This document shows positions 1 through 6,879 of a stretch of DNA of 16,602 nt, one piece after another. The notes below the pieces were generated by a model. That model saw only the letters and a program-made list of their open reading frames with translations. It made no database searches and had not been told where the DNA came from. The position numbers and the translations under genes were made by a program. The first letter of the stretch is position 1; each line of letters begins with the position of its first letter. Origin of the DNA: CAZVAR01 sp964625225 (GTDB taxonomy: Bacteria; Pseudomonadota; Alphaproteobacteria; JAJUGE01); the NCBI GenBank assembly GCA_964625225.1, contig CAZVAR010000084.1:1-16602 (forward strand), in the 5' to 3' direction.

Positions 1-2
1 GC

Positions 3-1724
3 GCGGGCGGGCAGGCGGGTCAAGGCGATGCCGCCAACCTCCTGAAGCCGGCGCTTGCCCGCGGCGAGCTGCGGACGATCGCCGCCACGACCTGGGCCGA
101 GTACAAGAAGTATTTCGAGCGCGATGCCGCCCTGACGCGGCGCTTCCAGGTGGTCAAGGTCGAGGAACCCTCCGAGGCCGCTGCGGTGGACATGATGCGC
201 GGGCTGGTGGCGACGCTCGAAAAGCATCATGGGGTCCGGATCCTCGATGAGGCGGTGATCGAGTCGGTGCGTCTGTCGCACCGCTACATTCCGGCCCGGC
301 AGCTCCCTGACAAGAGCGTCAGCGTGCTCGACACGGCGTGCGCCCGGGTCGCCATGAGCCTTTCCGCAACCCCCGGTCCGGTGGAGGACCGGCGCCGCCG
401 CCTCGATCTGATCGAGACGGAGATGCGGGTGTTGAAGCGCGAGATGGCATCCGGCGCCCCGCACGGTGACCAGCTCGCCCGCCTGGAGGAGGAGAAGGAA
501 AGGGTTGCGGCCGAGCTGACGGCGCTCGAGGAGCGCTGGGGCAAGGAGCGTGACCTGATCGACCGCATGCGCGATCTCCGCGAGCGACTGGAGGAGGCCC
601 ATGGCGCCGAGGCGCCGGCGGACGAGGCTGAGATCGCCGGCTGGCGTGCCGAGCTCGAGAGCCTGAGCGGCGAACTGGCGGCCGTGCAGGGCGAAGAGCC
701 GTTGTTGCAGCCCTACGTCAATGCGCAGGCTGTGGCCGAGATCGTGTCGAGCTGGACCGGCATCCCGCTCGGCCGGATCGTTACCAGCGAGCTCCGCGCG
801 ATCCTGACGCTGAAGGATCGCATGGCCGAACGGATCATCGGCCAGGACCACGCCTTGGAGACGGTCGCGCAGGCGATCCTGACGGCCAGGGCGAAGTTGA
901 CCGACCCGCGCAAGCCGATCGGGGTGTTCCTGATGGTCGGCACGAGCGGCGTCGGCAAGACCGAGACGGCGCTTGCGCTGGCGGACCTGCTCTATGGCGG
1001 GGAGCAGAACGTTAGCGTCATCAACATGTCCGAGTTCAAGGAGGAGCATAAGGTCTCGATGCTGGTCGGCTCGCCGCCCGGCTATGTCGGCTATGGCGAG
1101 GGCGGCGTGCTGACCGAGGCGGTGCGCCGGCGGCCCTACAGCGTCGTGCTGCTCGACGAGATGGAGAAGGCGCATCCCGGCGTGCAGGACGTGTTCTACC
1201 AGGTCTTCGACAAGGGCATGCTGCGGGACGGTGAAGGGCGCGACATCGATTTCAAGAACACCGTCATCATCATGACCTCCAATGCCGGAACCGATACGAT
1301 CGCCAAACTGTGTGCCGACCCCGAGACGATGCCGGACGCGGTCGGTCTGGCCGAGGCGCTGCGGCCGGAGCTGCTGAAGATCTTCAAGCCCGCCTTTCTC
1401 GGCCGTGTTACGCTGGTCCCCTACTTCCCGCTCGGCGACGACATCATCCGCCGCATCGTGGCGCTGCAACTCGATCGCGTGCGAAAGCGCGTCGAACTGA
1501 ACTATCGGGCCGCCTTCAGCTTCGACGAAAAGCTCATCGAACTGATTGCTGCCCGCTGTCGGGAAACCGAAAGTGGGGCACGCAACATAGAGAACCTGTT
1601 GACGCGTGGGATTTTACCCGAACTTTCGGCGCGCTTCCTCGATCGCATGGCAATGGGCCAGCCGATTACAGCCGTACGGCTCGCAGTGGATGATTGCGGC
1701 GAGATCAGCTACGATGTAACTTGA
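3..1724 (+). CDS. clpV: ClpV (TssH), T6SS sheath-disassembly AAA+ ATPase, 5' partial
   Basis: ClpV uses ATP to unfold and recycle the contracted TssB/TssC sheath in the cytoplasm. The frame is open from the window edge, so the true start lies upstream; the first ATG-like codon inside (GTG 150) is internal. About 573 residues are visible: the end of the first AAA+ domain (TTWAEYKKYFERD around 96-132), a charged coiled-coil middle region (about 365-690), then the complete second AAA+ domain. That domain has a Walker A GTSGVGKT (939-962), Walker B VVLLDE (1143-1160), a sensor-1 TSNAG (about 1275-1289) and sensor-2 GARNIE (1575-1592). ClpB disaggregases share this plan, but the location directly before hcp and vgrG and the VVKVEEPSE type sequence favour ClpV. 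The N-terminal sheath-binding domain and first Walker A are not visible. Confidence 0.95.
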   Translation, partial: AGGQAGQGDAANLLKPALARGELRTIAATTWAEYKKYFERDAALTRRFQVVKVEEPSEAAAVDMMRGLVATLEKHHGVRILDEAVIESVRLSHRYIPARQLPDKSVSVLDTACARVAMSLSATPGPVEDRRRRLDLIETEMRVLKREMASGAPHGDQLARLEEEKERVAAELTALEERWGKERDLIDRMRDLRERLEEAHGAEAPADEAEIAGWRAELESLSGELAAVQGEEPLLQPYVNAQAVAEIVSSWTGIPLGRIVTSELRAILTLKDRMAERIIGQDHALETVAQAILTARAKLTDPRKPIGVFLMVGTSGVGKTETALALADLLYGGEQNVSVINMSEFKEEHKVSMLVGSPPGYVGYGEGGVLTEAVRRRPYSVVLLDEMEKAHPGVQDVFYQVFDKGMLRDGEGRDIDFKNTVIIMTSNAGTDTIAKLCADPETMPDAVGLAEALRPELLKIFKPAFLGRVTLVPYFPLGDDIIRRIVALQLDRVRKRVELNYRAAFSFDEKLIELIAARCRETESGARNIENLLTRGILPELSARFLDRMAMGQPITAVRLAVDDCGEISYDVT

Positions 1725-1746
1725 TTCGGAAGGTACGCGCCCGCAT

Positions 1747-1798
1747 TGCCCGCAGGGGTAGGGGGCATGTACTTGGTGAGCCCAACACACTGCGGGCA
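1747..1798 (+). promoter_or_regulatory. Nested inverted repeat in the clpV–hcp gap
   Basis: A perfect 9-bp inverted repeat, TGCCCGCAG (1747-1755) with CTGCGGGCA (1790-1798), encloses a 34-nt loop. The loop holds a second short pair, GGGC (1763-1766) with GCCC (1780-1783). It sits between the clpV stop and the hcp ribosome-binding site. There is no T-run directly after the stem, so a classic intrinsic terminator is not shown. It could be a processing or stability element, or a leader structure for hcp. An AT-richer patch follows (about 1806-1830), but no convincing promoter boxes were found. Confidence 0.4.
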
Positions 1799-1829
1799 GC
1801 GTGCCGTTCAGATTTCGTTTAACTCGGAT

Positions 1830-1835
1830 AGGGGG
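1830..1835 (+). promoter_or_regulatory. Ribosome-binding site of hcp
   Basis: AGGGGG lies 8 nt before the ATG at 1844. It decides the start: the in-frame GTG at 1835 overlaps this site and would have no Shine-Dalgarno of its own, while MSIYLKIDG is the usual Hcp N-terminus. Confidence 0.7.
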
Positions 1836-1843
1836 TGATCGCA

Positions 1844-2317
1844 ATGTCCATTTATTTAAAGATCGATGGGATCGACGGGGAAGCGACCCATGCGGGGCAT
1901 GCCAAGTGGATCGACATCTTATCGTTCCAGTGGGGCGTCGGGCGAGCGATCAGCACACCCGTCGGAAGCGCCGCGAAACGCGAGGCCTCCGAGCCGTCGG
2001 TCTCGGAGATAACCATGACGAAGCACATGGACAAATCGTCGGTGTCGCTGTTCCAGGAGGCCTGCACCGGTACGGGCAAGACCTACAAGATCGACTTCGT
2101 GACCACCGGTGACCCTGGCGAGAACTATCTCACGTTCGAGCTGACCAATGGGATGATCAGCGGCTATAGCATTTCGAGCGGCGGCGACCGGCCATTGGAA
2201 ACGATCAGCGTGAACTTCACGAAGGTCGATATGCGATACACTTCGTTCGACCAGGATCAGAAGACCGCGACGCCGGTCAATGCCAGCTATGATCTGGCGA
2301 GCGGGAAGAAGGCCTGA
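1844..2317 (+). CDS. hcp: Hcp (TssD), T6SS inner-tube protein
   Basis: Hcp hexamers stack into the tube that is fired into target cells, and small effectors can ride in its lumen. The protein is 157 residues, close to the usual ~160. It starts with MSIYLKIDGIDGEA, a classic Hcp N-terminus, and continues with the family features ILSFQWG, ITMTKHMDKSS, LFQEACTG and the C-terminal VNFTKVDMRYT. There is no C-terminal effector extension. The start ATG 1844 is supported by AGGGGG 8 nt upstream. The gene is isolated by a 119-bp gap from clpV and a 123-bp gap from vgrG, both holding inverted repeats. This fits separate tuning of hcp, whose product is needed in large excess over VgrG. Identification is firm; the regulatory reading is inference. 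Confidence 0.97.
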   Translation: MSIYLKIDGIDGEATHAGHAKWIDILSFQWGVGRAISTPVGSAAKREASEPSVSEITMTKHMDKSSVSLFQEACTGTGKTYKIDFVTTGDPGENYLTFELTNGMISGYSISSGGDRPLETISVNFTKVDMRYTSFDQDQKTATPVNASYDLASGKKA

Positions 2318-2364
2318 TCCCAGTTCCGGTCTCGGTGCGGCACGGCGACCGCTTCCGTCGCCGC

Positions 2365-2419
2365 GGGTGCCGGGCATGGTACGCGCCGCCGAGCCGGCGG
2401 GCGGGCCGGCCCGGCACCC
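2365..2419 (+). promoter_or_regulatory. Long GC-rich hairpin between hcp and vgrG
   Basis: A perfect 11-bp inverted repeat, GGGTGCCGGGC (2365-2375) with GCCCGGCACCC (2409-2419), has a 33-nt interior that can form a second stem, CCGCC (2386-2390) with GGCGG (2396-2400). It begins 48 nt after the hcp stop and ends 21 nt before the vgrG ATG. No T-tract follows (AACTCTTGCTCGG). It may protect the 3' end of hcp mRNA or attenuate read-through into vgrG, giving more Hcp than VgrG. That role is inferred from position. Confidence 0.5.
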
Positions 2420-2440
2420 AACTCTTGCTCGGACAAGGTC

Positions 2441-4318
2441 ATGACGATCGAGCAGGCCGACCGACTCCTCAGAATCGAGGCGCCGCGTCTTAGCGATCTA
2501 CCGCCGGGGCGGGATGAGCTGATTCTCACGGCCCTGGAGGGGGTCGAGGAGATGTCGCGGCTTTTCCACTTCCGGCTCTCGGTCATTTCCCCGTTACAGA
2601 CGATCCCGCCGGAGAAGCTGCTCGGTGAGAGCGTGACGTTCTCGGTCCGCCGCCCGGGCGGGACGCGGCAGGTGTTCAATGGGATCGTCAAGAGCATCGC
2701 CGCCGGCCGCCTGGGGGCACGCGGCTACCGGGAATACGACCTCGAGGTCGTACCGTGGCTGTGGTTCCTGACGTGCTCGACAGACCTGCGGATTTTCCAG
2801 GGCCAAACGGTGCCGGAAATCGTTCAGGAGGTGTTCTCGGCCTTCCACTTTACCGACTACGATATCAGCCAGATTCTGGGTAAGTATCAAAAACGGGAAT
2901 ATTGCGTCCAGTATCGCGAAACCCACTTCGATTTCCTGTCCCGCCTCCTGGAAGAGGAAGGTATTTTCTATTTCTTCAGGCATGAGGAGGGTGCGCATCG
3001 GCTGATTCTGGCGGATCATCCGGGCGCCTACTTCGACTCCGCGGATGCCGAAGTCGAGTTCCGGGCGAATCGGGACGTGGTCCGGCACGTTTCCGAATGG
3101 TCGCCTCGGCACGAGTTCCGGACCGGCAAATGGACCCAGCGGGACTGGAACTTCACGGTACCCGCCAATGTCGAGGCGACGGCGCCGACGAGGCTCAAGG
3201 TCGACGCCTTTGCGAAATACGAGATCTACGATTATCCGGGCCGCTTCCAGCTCAGATCGGAAGGCGACGCGTTAACGATGGCGCGGATGCAGGCCCATGA
3301 AGCGGAATACCATGTGGTCGACGGTGCCGGCGATTGCTCGGGGTTCTCGCCGGGCGCCCGGTTCCGCCTGACCCGGCACGACGTTAAGGGCGAGGCCGGC
3401 AAGAGCTATGTCGTGACCGCGGTGCGCCACAGCGCCCGCGACCCGACCCACATGGCCGGTGAGGGCGGACCGGCCGAGTATTCGAACGGATTCAGCTGCA
3501 TCCCGTCGGACGTGGTCTGCCGGCCTGCCAGCATCACGCCGAAGCCGGTCGTGCGCGGACCGCAGACGGCGATCGTGGTGGGACCGGCCGGCGAGGAAAT
3601 CCATACGGACGATTTCGGTCGCGTGCGCGTCCAGTTCCATTGGGACCGGGTCGGCAGGAAGGACCAGAAGAGTTCGTGCTGGGTGCGCGTCGCCCAGAGT
3701 TGGGCCGGCAAGCAATGGGGCACCAGCTTCATCCCGCGTGTGGGGATGGAGGTCGTGGTCGGTTTCCTGGAGGGCGATCCCGACCGGCCCCTGGTGATCG
3801 GGGCGGTCTACAATGCGGACAACATGCCGCCCTACGGACCCGACTCGAAGACACAATCGGGGATCAAGACGCGAAGCTCGCGCGGTGGAGGCAGTGCGGA
3901 TTTCAATGAGCTTCGATTCGAGGACAAGAAGGGTGAAGAAGAAATTTATTTCCATGCTCAGAAAAATTTCAACCGCGTGGTCGAGAACGACGACACTTTA
4001 GATGTCGGAAACAATCAAACGAATACTATCCAGAAAAACCGCACCGAAACCATCGTCGAAGGCGATGACAAACTGACGATCAAGAAAGGAAATCGCGAGA
4101 TTCTGGTGTCACTCGGGTCGAGTTCGCTCGAAGCGATGCAGAAAATCGAGATGAAGGTCGGCCAGAGCAGTATCGTCATCGACCAGACGAGCATCACCCT
4201 GAAGGCCATGATGATCAAGATCGAAGGAACGGCAACGGCGGAGATGAAGTCGACGATGACGACCGTGAAGGGCGATGCCACCCTGATTTTGAAGGGCGGC
4301 CTGACCCTGATAAACTAG
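2441..4318 (+). CDS. vgrG: VgrG (TssI), T6SS spike protein
   Basis: VgrG trimers form the puncturing spike on the Hcp tube and carry PAAR proteins and effectors. The protein is 625 residues, a normal length for a VgrG without cargo domain. The N-terminal two-thirds is the gp27-like hub (about 15-370, including LSRLLEEEGIFYFFRHEEG and the ADHP motif). It is followed by a gp5-type OB fold (about 376-465, with HTDDFGRVRVQFHWDR, SCWVRVAQSWAG and EVVVGFLEGDPDRP). The sequence SSRGGGSADFNELRFED then leads to a beta-helix needle with repeated short polar strands (about 500-620), ending KGGLTLIN. No toxin domain follows. The needle-coding DNA (about 3930-4240) is visibly more AT-rich than its surroundings, which reflects its Lys/Asn/Ile/Glu-rich composition. 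Start ATG 2441 was taken as the first in-frame ATG; its Shine-Dalgarno is weak (GGACAAGG). Confidence 0.97.
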   Translation: MTIEQADRLLRIEAPRLSDLPPGRDELILTALEGVEEMSRLFHFRLSVISPLQTIPPEKLLGESVTFSVRRPGGTRQVFNGIVKSIAAGRLGARGYREYDLEVVPWLWFLTCSTDLRIFQGQTVPEIVQEVFSAFHFTDYDISQILGKYQKREYCVQYRETHFDFLSRLLEEEGIFYFFRHEEGAHRLILADHPGAYFDSADAEVEFRANRDVVRHVSEWSPRHEFRTGKWTQRDWNFTVPANVEATAPTRLKVDAFAKYEIYDYPGRFQLRSEGDALTMARMQAHEAEYHVVDGAGDCSGFSPGARFRLTRHDVKGEAGKSYVVTAVRHSARDPTHMAGEGGPAEYSNGFSCIPSDVVCRPASITPKPVVRGPQTAIVVGPAGEEIHTDDFGRVRVQFHWDRVGRKDQKSSCWVRVAQSWAGKQWGTSFIPRVGMEVVVGFLEGDPDRPLVIGAVYNADNMPPYGPDSKTQSGIKTRSSRGGGSADFNELRFEDKKGEEEIYFHAQKNFNRVVENDDTLDVGNNQTNTIQKNRTETIVEGDDKLTIKKGNREILVSLGSSSLEAMQKIEMKVGQSSIVIDQTSITLKAMMIKIEGTATAEMKSTMTTVKGDATLILKGGLTLIN

Positions 4319-4339
4319 CGGCGATCGCTGGGGCGGAAC

Positions 4340-4346
4340 GGAGAGG
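4340..4346 (+). promoter_or_regulatory. Ribosome-binding site of the gene after vgrG
   Basis: GGAGAGG ends 9 nt before ATG 4356 and favours that start over the in-frame GTG at 4386, which has no purine-rich site before it. Confidence 0.55.
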
Positions 4347-4355
4347 CGCCGTGCG

Positions 4356-4964
4356 ATGGGATGCTCGCGCGGCGGCGCGGAACCGGTGAGAAAGATCACG
4401 GCAAAGACGGCCGCGGAAATCTGCGGGCTCTATCGGCCGGCGCCCGAGGCGAAAGCGCTCGTCACGGCGGATGCGTCGCCGTCGGCATTCCTCGGCCTGC
4501 TCGAGGAAAGAGGTCTCCTGATCGATGCGATCGCGTTCCTGGCACGGGCGCTCCCAAAGCGGGAGGCGGTCTGGTGGGCGTGCATGTGCATTCGTGAAAC
4601 CATGCCGCCGGATGCGGAGGAGGCGGTTCGGGCGGCCCTGAGCGCGGCGGAGGCATGGGTGTACCGGCCGGTCGAGGAGCGTCGCCGCGCGGCCATGGCG
4701 GCTGCCGAGGCGGCAAGCTACGAGTCGCCGGAGAGCTGGGCGGCGATGGCGGCCTTCTGGTCGGGCGGCAGCATGGCACCGCCGGAGGCACCGATCGTGC
4801 CACCAGGCGACGACCTGACGGCGCACGCCGTCGCAAGTGCGATACTGCTGGCGGCGGTACGAAGCGAGCCGGAGCGGGCAGCGGAGCGCCATCGCCTGTT
4901 CTTGGCGAAGGGGCGCGACATTGCCGATGGCGGCACGGGCCGCGACGTTCGTCCGGCATCGTGA
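4356..4964 (+). CDS. T6SS-linked protein of unknown function (DUF6931-like)
   Basis: A 202-residue, Ala- and Glu-rich, probably all-helical protein with no signal peptide or membrane segment. Recognisable landmarks are KTAAEICGLY near the N-terminus and ALPKREAVWWACMCIRETMP around residues 66-85. A helical repeat-like stretch with PESWAAMAAFWSGGSMAPPE follows, then a C-terminal helix with HRLFLAKGRDIADGG. The landmarks resemble proteins annotated as DUF6931 found in T6SS loci, from memory; no function is established that I know of. It is not a recognisable DUF4123, DUF1795 (Eag) or DUF2169 adaptor. It lies 37 nt after vgrG and 30 nt before the PAAR gene, so an adaptor or spike-assembly role is plausible. 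A cytoplasmic effector or regulator is possible but less likely, as no toxin motif or immunity partner is seen. Confidence 0.85.
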   Translation: MGCSRGGAEPVRKITAKTAAEICGLYRPAPEAKALVTADASPSAFLGLLEERGLLIDAIAFLARALPKREAVWWACMCIRETMPPDAEEAVRAALSAAEAWVYRPVEERRRAAMAAAEAASYESPESWAAMAAFWSGGSMAPPEAPIVPPGDDLTAHAVASAILLAAVRSEPERAAERHRLFLAKGRDIADGGTGRDVRPAS

Positions 4965-4981
4965 CCGGATACCGAAGACTC

Positions 4982-4988
4982 GGAGGGG
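4982..4988 (+). promoter_or_regulatory. Ribosome-binding site of the PAAR gene
   Basis: GGAGGGG, 6 nt before ATG 4995, is the best Shine-Dalgarno match in the first half of the locus. It supports the short PAAR start. Confidence 0.6.
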
Positions 4989-4994
4989 CAGGGC

Positions 4995-5285
4995 ATGGGA
5001 ACGCCGGCGGCGCGCATCACCGACATGCATACCTGTCCGATGGTGACGGGCACGGTGCCGCATGTGGGCGGGCCGATCGCCACCGGATCGCCGAACGTCC
5101 TGATCGGGGCACTACCGGCGGCGCGGATAACGGATCAGGCGACTTGCGTCGGACCGACCGACGTGATCGTCAAAGGCAGCACCACCGTCTACATCAACAA
5201 CCTCATGGCCGCCCGGGTCGGCGACCTTACGACACATGGTGGCGTGATCGTCACCGGGCACTGGACGACGCTCGTGGGCGGATAG
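4995..5285 (+). CDS. PAAR-domain T6SS spike-tip protein
   Basis: PAAR proteins cap the VgrG trimer with a sharp metal-stabilised cone and link effectors to the spike. This one is 96 residues and is only the PAAR domain, with no N- or C-terminal cargo. The family's repeat is clear: PAARITD at 4-10, PAARITD at 41-47 and MAARVGD at 71-77. The likely zinc ligands are His12 (MHTCP), His23 (VPHVGGP), Cys51 (ATCVGP) and His81 (TTHGG). It follows vgrG with one small gene between, so it probably tips this VgrG. Because it has no fused toxin, any effector must bind non-covalently to the spike or be loaded through Hcp. The ligand assignment follows the known PAAR pattern and is inferred from position. 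Confidence 0.96.
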   Translation: MGTPAARITDMHTCPMVTGTVPHVGGPIATGSPNVLIGALPAARITDQATCVGPTDVIVKGSTTVYINNLMAARVGDLTTHGGVIVTGHWTTLVGG

Positions 5286-5310
5286 CCGTCCGGAACGAAG
5301 CTGGAACTCC

Positions 5311-6696
5311 ATGATGCAGCTGATCCTGCGGATCATCGGCGATCCTCCGCCGGAGGGTGCCCAGAGGACGTTCGACACGGCCGGCGGCGTCATCGGCCGG
5401 GCACAGGACTGCGACTGGGTCCTTCCGGATCCCGAGCACCATCTGTCCCGGCGACACTGCGAGATCACCTTCGAAGGCGGACGCTTCATCCTGACCGATA
5501 CGAGCAGCAACGGGGTCTTCGTCAATGGGGCGGCCGAGCCGCTGGGCAGTAACAACAGTTACGAAATTCAGGATGGCGACCGGTTCCTGCTCGGTGACTA
5601 CGACATCGAGGCGCGCATCGAGGTCGCCGGGCCGGCCGCGCCCGGCGACGCTGCGGAAGACTTCCCCGGGCTCGATGACCCGTTCGCGTCGGGCAACGGC
5701 GCCGTGTCCGCTCCGTTCGAGCCCGAGCCGCCGCCCTGGGACGATTCGTTCGACCCGGTGCGCGACGGTGATCCGTTCGGCATCCACCGGCCGGAGGAGG
5801 CGCTGACGCCGCTGAGGCCGGACTTCCCGATTCCGCCCGACTTCGATCCGCTCGCACCCGAGGCCGACGGTGGGGACGAGCCTTGGGGCGGACCGGTGGA
5901 ACAGGATCATGTCTCGCCGCTGAATCAGGCCTTTCCGGCGCCGCAGCTTCAGGCAAATCCGATCCCGGAGGACTGGGACGAGGACATATCGCTGCCGCCG
6001 CCCCAGGACACGGCCGCACCGGCGGCACCCGTCGAATTGCCGTCGGCGCCGCCGCCGGCCGCCGCGTTCGCAGCCGCGGTACCCGCTGCCACGCCCGTTC
6101 CGCCGGCGTCGCCGGACGGCGCGCTGGAGGCGTTCCTGCGCGGGGCACAGCTCGAGGGACTCGACCGGGCATCGGTCGAGACCGAGGCGTTGATGCTGAC
6201 CGTCGGGCAGATCTTCCGGGAGATGGTCGACGGCCTCCGCGAGGTGCTGCAGGCCCGGGCCTCGCTCAAGAACGAGTTCCGCGTCGAGCGCACGGTTCTC
6301 CGCGCGGCGGAGAACAACCCGCTGAAATTCTCGGCCGACGGGACCGAGGCGATGCTGGCGATGTTGCAGCCGAGGGGACGGGGCTACATGCCCGGGCCGC
6401 GCGCCGTCCAGGAAGGCTTCGATGACATCAAGGTCCATCAGATGGCGGTGCTCGCCGGCATGCAGGAGGCGCTGACGGCGCTCCTCGCGGCGTTCGATCC
6501 GGATGCTCTGGCGAAGCGCCTCGATAAGGAATCGCGGCTCGCCGGCTATCTGCGTGGCGCGAAGTCCCGTTATTGGGAGGCCTACGAAAAGCGTTACCGT
6601 GAGATCGCGCGGGAAGCCGAGAACAACTTCCGCGGTATCTTGGGCGATGCGTTCGCCCGGGCGTATGAGGACTCCTCGCGGAAGCTCCGGGGGTAG
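5311..6696 (+). CDS. tagH: TagH/Fha, T6SS FHA-domain protein
   Basis: The FHA protein reads phosphothreonine marks set by PpkA and promotes T6SS assembly. The 461-residue protein has an N-terminal FHA domain (about 1-105) with the conserved residues Gly29-Arg30, Ser46, His49, Asn67-Gly68 and Asn72-Gly73. A long acidic, proline- and alanine-rich linker follows (about 106-275), then a helical C-terminal TagH-type domain (about 276-461, with LMLTVGQIFREMVDGLREVL, RTVLRAAENNPLKF and the KSRYWEAYEKRYREI region). The linker carries repeated Asp-Pro-Phe motifs. ATG 5311 is used; ATG 5314 immediately follows and cannot be excluded. It starts 25 nt after the PAAR gene and is the last gene before the largest gap, while its expected partners ppkA and pppA lie at the far end of the next block. 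Confidence 0.94.
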   Translation: MMQLILRIIGDPPPEGAQRTFDTAGGVIGRAQDCDWVLPDPEHHLSRRHCEITFEGGRFILTDTSSNGVFVNGAAEPLGSNNSYEIQDGDRFLLGDYDIEARIEVAGPAAPGDAAEDFPGLDDPFASGNGAVSAPFEPEPPPWDDSFDPVRDGDPFGIHRPEEALTPLRPDFPIPPDFDPLAPEADGGDEPWGGPVEQDHVSPLNQAFPAPQLQANPIPEDWDEDISLPPPQDTAAPAAPVELPSAPPPAAAFAAAVPAATPVPPASPDGALEAFLRGAQLEGLDRASVETEALMLTVGQIFREMVDGLREVLQARASLKNEFRVERTVLRAAENNPLKFSADGTEAMLAMLQPRGRGYMPGPRAVQEGFDDIKVHQMAVLAGMQEALTALLAAFDPDALAKRLDKESRLAGYLRGAKSRYWEAYEKRYREIAREAENNFRGILGDAFARAYEDSSRKLRG

Positions 6697-6879
6697 TGGA
6701 TTCGCTTTCGGGCGAAGATCCTTTTGAATTCAGGGCGGCGGTGGCAAACTCGGGCCCGGCGTCTCCCGCATACGACGACAGAACAGGTAAGGGTGGTCGG
6801 GTTGTATCCGGTATCGCATGCTGCAATGTTCCTCCGGCCGGAATTCCGGGGCCGGGCGACCGCGTCCTAGGGTCACCTC
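6697..6879 (+). other. 183-bp non-coding gap before tssK
   Basis: This is the longest stretch without a gene. No credible small ORF is present; the readable frames are continuations or shadows of neighbours. The only structure noted is a palindromic stretch at 6834-6855, where CCGGCC (6834-6839) can pair with GGCCGG (6850-6855) around a GGAATTCC core. A TTGTAT at 6802-6807 precedes CAATGT (6824-6829) by 16 nt, but this is too weak to call a promoter. If the second block has its own promoter, it should be here. Confidence 0.5.

Noticed and set aside
1725..1830. Sigma-54 promoter before hcp, as known in some T6SS loci
   Set aside because: I looked for GG-N10-GC. The candidate GG at 1732-1733 and 1775-1776 do not have GC at the required spacing.
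3930..4240. AT-richer segment as a transferred insertion in vgrG
   Set aside because: The frame is unbroken and encodes the usual polar beta-helix needle. The composition follows from Lys, Asn, Ile and Glu codons.
4215..5063. Minus-strand open frame over the gene between vgrG and PAAR
   Set aside because: It is Arg/His-rich and domainless, and runs through vgrG, the 4356 gene and PAAR. The plus-strand genes have good ribosome-binding sites.
6802..6829. Sigma-70-like promoter before tssK
   Set aside because: TTGTAT and CAATGT at 16-nt spacing match the consensus too poorly to call, given only visual inspection.
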